Of a DNA stretch of 64,000 nt, positions 58,758-64,000 are shown piece by piece. The stretch comes from Halocaridina rubra (lineage: Eukaryota; Arthropoda; Malacostraca; Decapoda; Atyidae): assembly GCA_037179515.1 (NCBI GenBank), contig JAXCGZ010013612.1, forward strand, positions 1 to 64,000. The letters run 5' to 3'. The position numbers and the translations under genes are program-made. The notes beneath the pieces were generated by a model. The model did not search any database. It was not told the origin of the DNA and worked only from the letters and a program-made list of their open reading frames with translations. Each line of letters begins with the position of its first letter. Position 1 is the first letter of the stretch.

Positions 58758-58965
58758 ACCATACTACCTCTGTCATGTGTCTATCTAATCTACATTTGAA
58801 GGTGTTTAAGGTATTGGCATTTATTATCCTACTAGCAATACTCTACGGTATTACCAAACCAATTCTCACCAATTTCCCTTCTGAACCTAAATTTATCAAG
58901 CTTAAATCCATTACCCATTACGAGTTCTGATTTGATCATGAATTTTTAAAACTTTATTAATTATC
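58757..58965 (-). pseudogene. CR1/L2-type LINE C-terminal fragment
   Basis: On the minus strand: LDKFRFRREIGENWFGNTV followed by a decayed EWN-x-LP and FK-x-x-LD region. This is the usual end of CR1/L2 ORF2. It reads into the palindrome as its 3' untranslated end. Confidence 0.7.
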
Positions 58966-58976
58966 ACCCTTGTAAT

Positions 58977-59352
58977 GACCTGTCAGATGTGAAGGGGTTA
59001 TAAAAGATGTGTAATGAATATCCAGCTCTCTGCTGGGTTTTAATAAACCTCTGCATTAATTTCATGATGTCTATTCCAAAAATTCTTCTTAGATCTTATT
59101 ATTATTATTATTATTATATTAATATCATTATTATTACGAATTTGTAATTAAACCATTATTTTTACAATAAATAATGTAGTTTTGGTTGAATGAACAAGAG
59201 TTAATTAAAGATGTCTCTCTCTCTCTATCTCTCTCCAACATTCTATTCTACCCAACCCCCCACACTCTCTTTGTCCCAGCCAACTAGGGAGGGGCACTGT
59301 ACACAGTTATTAAAGTAAATAAACCAAGAGATGTACAAACAATGATGAGCCC

Positions 59353-59417
<65 letters not shown>

Positions 59418-59749
59418 CTCCACAATCATCATTAAAGGAAAATTATTGTTGTCAATAATAATAATAATAATAATAATAATATCTAAGGAGAATTATTGGA
59501 ATAGACATCATGAAAGTAATGCAGAGGTATATTAAAACCCAGCAGAGAGCTGGATATTTGTTACACATCTTTTATAATCCCTTCACATCTGACAGGTCAT
59601 TACACTCTCCATCTTTGTTTCTCTTTACAGCCTGATAAAGGCTGTTTTATTTTATAATTTTTTGGCCCATCCTGGCATCATAATAATCTTAATCCCCCCC
59701 CAAAAAAAAAAATCCGCGATAGGTGAACCGCGATAGAGCGAGGGATTAC

Positions 59750-59752
<3 letters not shown>
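58977..59752. mobile_element. Composite palindromic element, copy 3 (least disturbed)
   Basis: Left arm (58977-59097, truncated), (TTA)n, left unique part (59137-59215), (CT)n, right unique part (59232-59352), (TAA)n, 40-bp block (59415-59455), (TAA)n, right arm (59483-59692), A-run, and a Tigger-like end (59710-59752, gagggattactgtg). The left TTA tract lacks the 40-bp block. No coding frame. Confidence 0.75.
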
Positions 59753-59843
<91 letters not shown>

Positions 59844-59850
59844 TATATAT
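59753..59850. repeat. (AT)n microsatellite
   Basis: AT tract between two composite elements arranged end to end in opposite directions. Confidence 0.98.
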
Positions 59851-59856
59851 ACACAG

Positions 59857-60154
59857 TAACCCCTCGCTATATCGCGGTTCACCAATCGCGAATTCAGTGC
59901 ATGGCGGATTTTTTGTGGGAAAAGAAAAGAAAAAATAAAATTTAAGATGATTGTGACACCAGGAAGGGTGAAAAATTATAAAATAAAACAGCCTTCATCA
60001 GGCTGTAAAGAGAAACAGAAATGGAGAGTGTAATGACCTGTCAGATGTGAAGGGATTATAAAAGATGTGTAATGAATATCCACTTCTCTGCTACGTTTTA
60101 ATATACCTCTGCATTACTTTCATGATGTCTATTCCAAAAATCCTCTTTAGATAA

Positions 60155-60199
<45 letters not shown>

Positions 60200-60204
60200 T
60201 ATTA
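59857..60204. mobile_element. Composite palindromic element, copy 4, left end
   Basis: The terminus CAGTAACCCCTCGCTATATC begins at about 59858, then the arm repeat (59950-60152, minus), (TAA)n and (TTA)n. The RTE LINE starts inside that TTA tract. Confidence 0.75.
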
Positions 60205-63200
60205 ATGTGGGGACGATGACTGGGAAGGGGCAAGAATTGGTGGACCTGATGGAGAGGAGGAGAATTGGAGGGCTTTGTGTGCAGGAGACCAGGTGGAAAG
60301 GAAATAAGGCGAATGAAGTGGGTAAGGGTTGCAAATTTATTCTATAGTGTAGCAAATGAGGAAGGGAGGACTGGTGCAGGAATATTACTATCCAAAGACC
60401 TGAAGGAAAGCTTACTTGGTGTGAATAGAAAGAGTAACAGAATTATGAGTTTAAAGCTGGGACTGGGAGAAACGGGAGTCAATGTGGTATGTGCCTATGC
60501 CCCACAAACTGGTTGTACAGCGGAGGTGAAGGATGCATTTTGGGAGGAGATGGACCAGGAGCTTAGAACAATTCCTATAAGGGAGAGGGTAATTTTGGGA
60601 GGAGATCTAAATGGCCACTTGGGAATTGGGAGGGCTGGGATAGGTAGAGTTCATGGGGGCTGGGCGAGAGTTATGGAGGGGAGATAGAGTGATTGATTTT
60701 GCAGTGGCATTTGATCTGGCATTGGTCAACACATTCTTTGAGAAAAAGGAAAACAGACTGATTATATACAGTAGTGGTGAAAGGGTGAGCCATATAGATT
60801 TATTGTTGTGTAGGAGAGACCATCTGAAGGAGATTAGCAACTGTAAAGAAATAAATGGGGAGAGTGTAGCAGTGCAACATAGGATAGTAGTAACTGATTT
60901 GCAGGCTCAGGAAATGTAAGAAAAGTAAGAAGCCAAGGATGGACCCAAAGATAAAGTGGTGGAGATTGAAAGATGCAGAGCTGAGAGCTATGTTTAAGGG
61001 AAAAGTGTTGGAAGCAATAAGGTTGCATGAAGATGTACAAGACTGGTGGACAGAGAATAGTAAGGTGATTTTGAGGGTTGGTGAGGAGGTACTTGGAAAC
61101 TCATCAGGAAGGAAACCCCCAAATAATAAAGAGTCATGGTGGTGGAATGAGGAAGTGCAAGAATGGGTGAAGAACAAGAAAGAAGCTAAGACAAAGGCAG
61201 ATTTATCATGCCTGGAGCAGGATAAAGAAGAGTACAAGCAGGCAAAGAAGGAGGTAAGGGGAGCAGTAACAAAAGCAAAGGCAGAGACATTGAATGGAGT
61301 CCATGAAGAGCTGGAAACACCAGAAGGAGAGAAGAAAATATGGCAAATTGCCAAGGCCCGAGATGCAGCATCCAAGGACTTGATCCAAGTTTTTTTTTTT
61401 TTTTTTTTTAAGTGAGTGACACCGGGACAGGCAGAAACTGCCCTCATCAATATAGACCCAACTGCCCTCATCAATATAGACCCGGCCACGAGAAAATACC
61501 AAGACGAAGGTAAAGAAAAAGGTTAAGGGCAAGGCAGAGATGCGGTAATGTTGCACAAAGGAAAACGACAGCCAGAAATAAATAAAGTACAAATAAAGGA
61601 TAACTATGGAGTAGTTCTAGCAGAAGAGGATGAAATAAAAAGCAGATGGGAAACTTATTTTGAAGGATTACTAAATGAAGAGAACCCAAGAGCAGTATTT
61701 GAAGATGGACTTCCAAATGAAGCAGTTACAACAACAGTGGCTAGAAGAGAGGTAGAGCGGGCAGTAAGGAAAATGAAAAATGGAAAGGCAGCAGGACCTG
61801 ATTAGATGCCAGTGGAGGTATAGAAGAGTTTTGGAGAGGAAGGCATAGATATCTTATGGGACTTAATGCAAAAGATCTTTTGTCAGGAAAAGATGCCTGA
61901 GGAATGGAGAGGAAGCTTAATCATCCCAATCTATAAAGGGAAGGGAGACATTCAGGAGTGTGGAAACCATAGAGGTATAAAGTTGTTAAGTCATACTATG
62001 AAGATATGGAAGAAGACCATAGAGAGGAGACTCAGAGAGGTAACGACAATTGGGGATGAACAGTTTGGCTTCATGCCTGGAAGAGGGACAGTGGATGCCA
62101 TATTTGCCTTGAGACAAATGATGGAAAAGCATAGGGAGAAACAGAAAGGACTGCATATGGTCTTTATTGACCTGGAAAAGGCATATGATCGAGGACCATG
62201 TCAACAGGTGTGGAGGTGTATTAGAGAAAAGGGAGTCCCCGAGAAATATGTAAGAATCATCCAAGATATGTATGAGAGGGCAGAGGCAAATGTTACGAGC
62301 AGTGTGGGATTGACAAAAAGTCTCTCAGTAAATGTTGGTCTGCATCAAGGGTCTGCTTTGAGCCCATATCTATTTGATCTGGTCTTGGATGTAGTAACCT
62401 AGGGTATTAGAGATCAGTCTCCATGGTGTATGCTCTTTGCAGATGACATTGTACTGTGTAGCAATAGACGAGAGGTAGTGGAGGAGAAGCTTGAGGAGTG
62501 GAGAAGAGTGATGGAGGATAGAGGACTGAAAATCAGCAGGAGGACGACAGAGTACTTGAGGTTGAGAGATGAAGAGGATGGGGAGGTCAAATTGCAGGGG
62601 AAGGTGTTGAAAAGAGTTGAAAAGTTCAAGTACTTGGGATCAACAGTAGCAGAGGATGGTGACCTAAAGTCAGAAATAACCCACAGAATACAAGCAGGAT
62701 GGAAGAACTGGAAGAAAGTGTCTGTGGTGCTGTGCGACAGGAGAATAGGGATTAAGTTGAGGGGTTAAGTGGTTAAGACAGTAGTGCGACCTGCGATGAT
62801 GTATGGAGCAGACACATGGGCAATAAAGAAGACACAAGAGAAAAAACAGGATGTGGCAGAGATGAGGATGTTGAGATGGATGTGTGGGGTGACAAGAAGA
62901 GATAAGATCAGAAACGAGGTAATTAGAGGTACCTCAAAATTTAGAGAAATATCAGATAAGATACAAGAAAGTAGACTAAGATGGTATGGTCATGTCGTTA
63001 GGAGGCATGAACAGTATGTTGGGAAGAGGGTGATGGAAATGGATATACAGGGTAGGAGAAGGAGAGGGAGACCAAAGCGTAGGTGGATGGATTACATCAA
63101 TGACGACCTGAGGTCTAAAGGTTTCTTTGGTGATGAGGTATGGGACAGAAACAAATGGAGAAACTGGCCAGAAACATCCACCCCACATAAAAGTAGGAAA

Positions 63201-63228
63201 AGTTGTAGACGAAGAAGAAGAAGAAGTG
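60205..63228 (+). pseudogene. RTE-type LINE 2
   Basis: Endonuclease: GTMTGKGQELVDLMERR, GLCVQETRWKG, VVCAYAPQTGC, VILGGDLNGHLG, FAVAFDLALVNTFF, SHIDLLLCRRDHLKEISNC and VQHRIVV. RT: EEWRGSLIIPIYKGKGD, NHRGIKLLSHTMKIW, EQFGFMPGRGTVDAIFALRQ, MVFIDLEKAYDRGP, VGLHQGSALSPYLFDLVLD, MLFADDIVLCS and FKYLGSTVAEDGD. C-terminus: RGRPKRRWMDYINDDL, ending in (GAA)n at about 63205-63223. Q-GSALSPYLF and the FADD box are intact. It carries several stops (62401, 62766) and frameshifts (for example near 60670 and 60915), and a LINE fragment interrupts it at 61391-61590. Confidence 0.9.
61391..61590 (-). mobile_element. Short 3' fragment of the I/Jockey-group LINE inserted in RTE 2
   Basis: The poly(T) at 61391-61409 is the poly(A) tail on the minus strand. 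The following gtgacaccgggacaggcag and cgaaggtaaagaaaaagg match the 3' ends at 35361-35480 and 37700-37840. A 30-bp segment (actgccctcatcaatataga) is duplicated inside. The neighbouring RTE copy at 63,840 shows the uninterrupted target. Confidence 0.88.
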
Positions 63229-64000
63229 GTGGAAGGGAGAGCCAGATAGATTTATTGTTGTGTAGGAGAGACCATCTGAAGGAGATTAGCAACTGCAAAC
63301 TAATAAATAGGGAGAGTGTGGCAGTGCAACATAGGATAGTAGTAACTAACTGCAGGCTCAGGAAATGTAGGAAAAGTAAGAAGCCAAGGATGGACCCAAA
63401 GATAAAGTGGTGGAGATTGAAAGATGCAGAGCTGAGAGCTATGTTTAAGGGAAGAGTGTTGGAAGTGATAAGGTTGCATGAAGATGTACAAGAATGGTGG
63501 ACAGAGAATAGTAAGGTGATTTTGAGGGTTGATGAGGAGATACTTGGAAAGTCATCAAAAAGGAAACCCCCAAATTATAAAGTCATGGTGGTGGAATGAG
63601 GAAGAGCAAGAATGGGTGAAGAACAAGAAAGTAGCTAAGAAAACGGCAGCTTCATCAGGCCTGGAGCAGGATAAAAAAAAAAAAGAGTACAAACAGGCAA
63701 AGAAGGAGGCAAGGCGAGCAGTAGCAAAAGCAAAGGCAGAGAAATTGAATGAAGTCTATGAAGAGCTGGAAATACCAGAAGGAGAGAAGAAATGATGGCG
63801 AATTGCCAAGGCCCGAGATGCTGCAACCAAGGACTTGACCCAGGTAAGACAAATAAAGGATAACTATGGAGTAGTTCTAGAAGAAGAGGATGAAATAAAA
63901 AGCAGATGGGAAACTTATTTTGAAGGATTACTAAATGAAGAGAACCTAAGAGCAGTATTTGAAGATGGACTTCCAAATGAAGCAGTCACAACAACAGTGG
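63229..64000 (+). pseudogene. RTE-type LINE 3 (5'-truncated, runs off the window)
   Basis: It starts within the endonuclease (ESQIDLLLCRRDHLKEISNC) directly behind the GAA tail of LINE 2. It continues through the same linker (WWRLKDAELRAMFKGRVLE, ENSKVILRVDEE) toward the RT. About 95% identical by eye to 60801-61390 and 61595-61740 of LINE 2, without the inserted fragment. Frames break near 63595 and 63793. Confidence 0.88.

Overview
The window looks like intergenic and intronic DNA of an animal, most likely a decapod crustacean or another arthropod with a very repeat-rich genome. This is inference from three things: more than 25 (AT)n tracts of 60-165 bp plus long (GA)n and (TAA)n runs; the mix of Tigger/pogo, hAT, piggyBac, Penelope-like, RTE and CR1/L2/Jockey-like elements; and one host gene with animal-type splicing. 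There are no bacterial genes. Most long open frames are fossil transposase or reverse transcriptase, or translated microsatellite.

The one host gene I can support is on the minus strand at 17,683-18,150. It is the last two coding exons of a GID4 homologue, the substrate receptor of the CTLH/GID ubiquitin ligase, with a clean GT-AG intron and a stop codon. Earlier exons were not found.

Layout. 0.5-3 kb: 5' part of a CR1/L2-like LINE (minus). 4.6-5.7 kb: a tRNA-like SINE, AT tracts and a MITE. 5.7-7.3 kb: inverted Penelope-like dimer. 7.7-9.3 kb: second CR1/L2-like LINE. 9.3-10.5 and 12.6-13.9 kb: two large foldback structures. 14.9-15.6 kb: Tigger MITE. 16.8-18.2 kb: SINE and GID4. 19.5-20.6 kb: piggyBac fossil. 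20.6-24.9 kb: two Tigger derivatives carrying a transposase-derived satellite. 25-26.1 kb: tRNA-like array. 26.2-29.6 kb: Tigger shell with a nearly whole LINE inside. 29.7-31.2 kb: composite palindromic element. 31.2-34 kb: Tigger copy. 34.1-34.7 kb: inverted tRNA-like pair. 34.8-40.6 kb: large inverted-end element holding two LINE copies. 40.6-49.3 kb: a Tigger-like family with tandemly multiplied first and last exon-like units, plus derivatives. 49.3-54.1 kb: two more Tigger copies back to back. 54.2-64 kb: composite palindromic elements invaded by RTE LINEs at (TTA)n.

How the parts relate. At least three Tigger-like families are present. For convenience I call them Tig1 (termini CAGTGATCCCTCG), Tig2 (CAGGTATACC) and Tig4 (CACCTAGTTC). 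Nearly every DNA-transposon end abuts an (AT)n tract. RTE LINEs sit in (TTA)n of a non-coding palindromic element. A satellite of about 160-200 bp, found at five places, is assembled from three separated pieces of the Tig4 transposon. No copy seen here encodes an uninterrupted enzyme; the closest are the LINE at 26.7-29.5 kb (two frame breaks) and the RTE at 54.6-57.5 kb (two in-frame stops).
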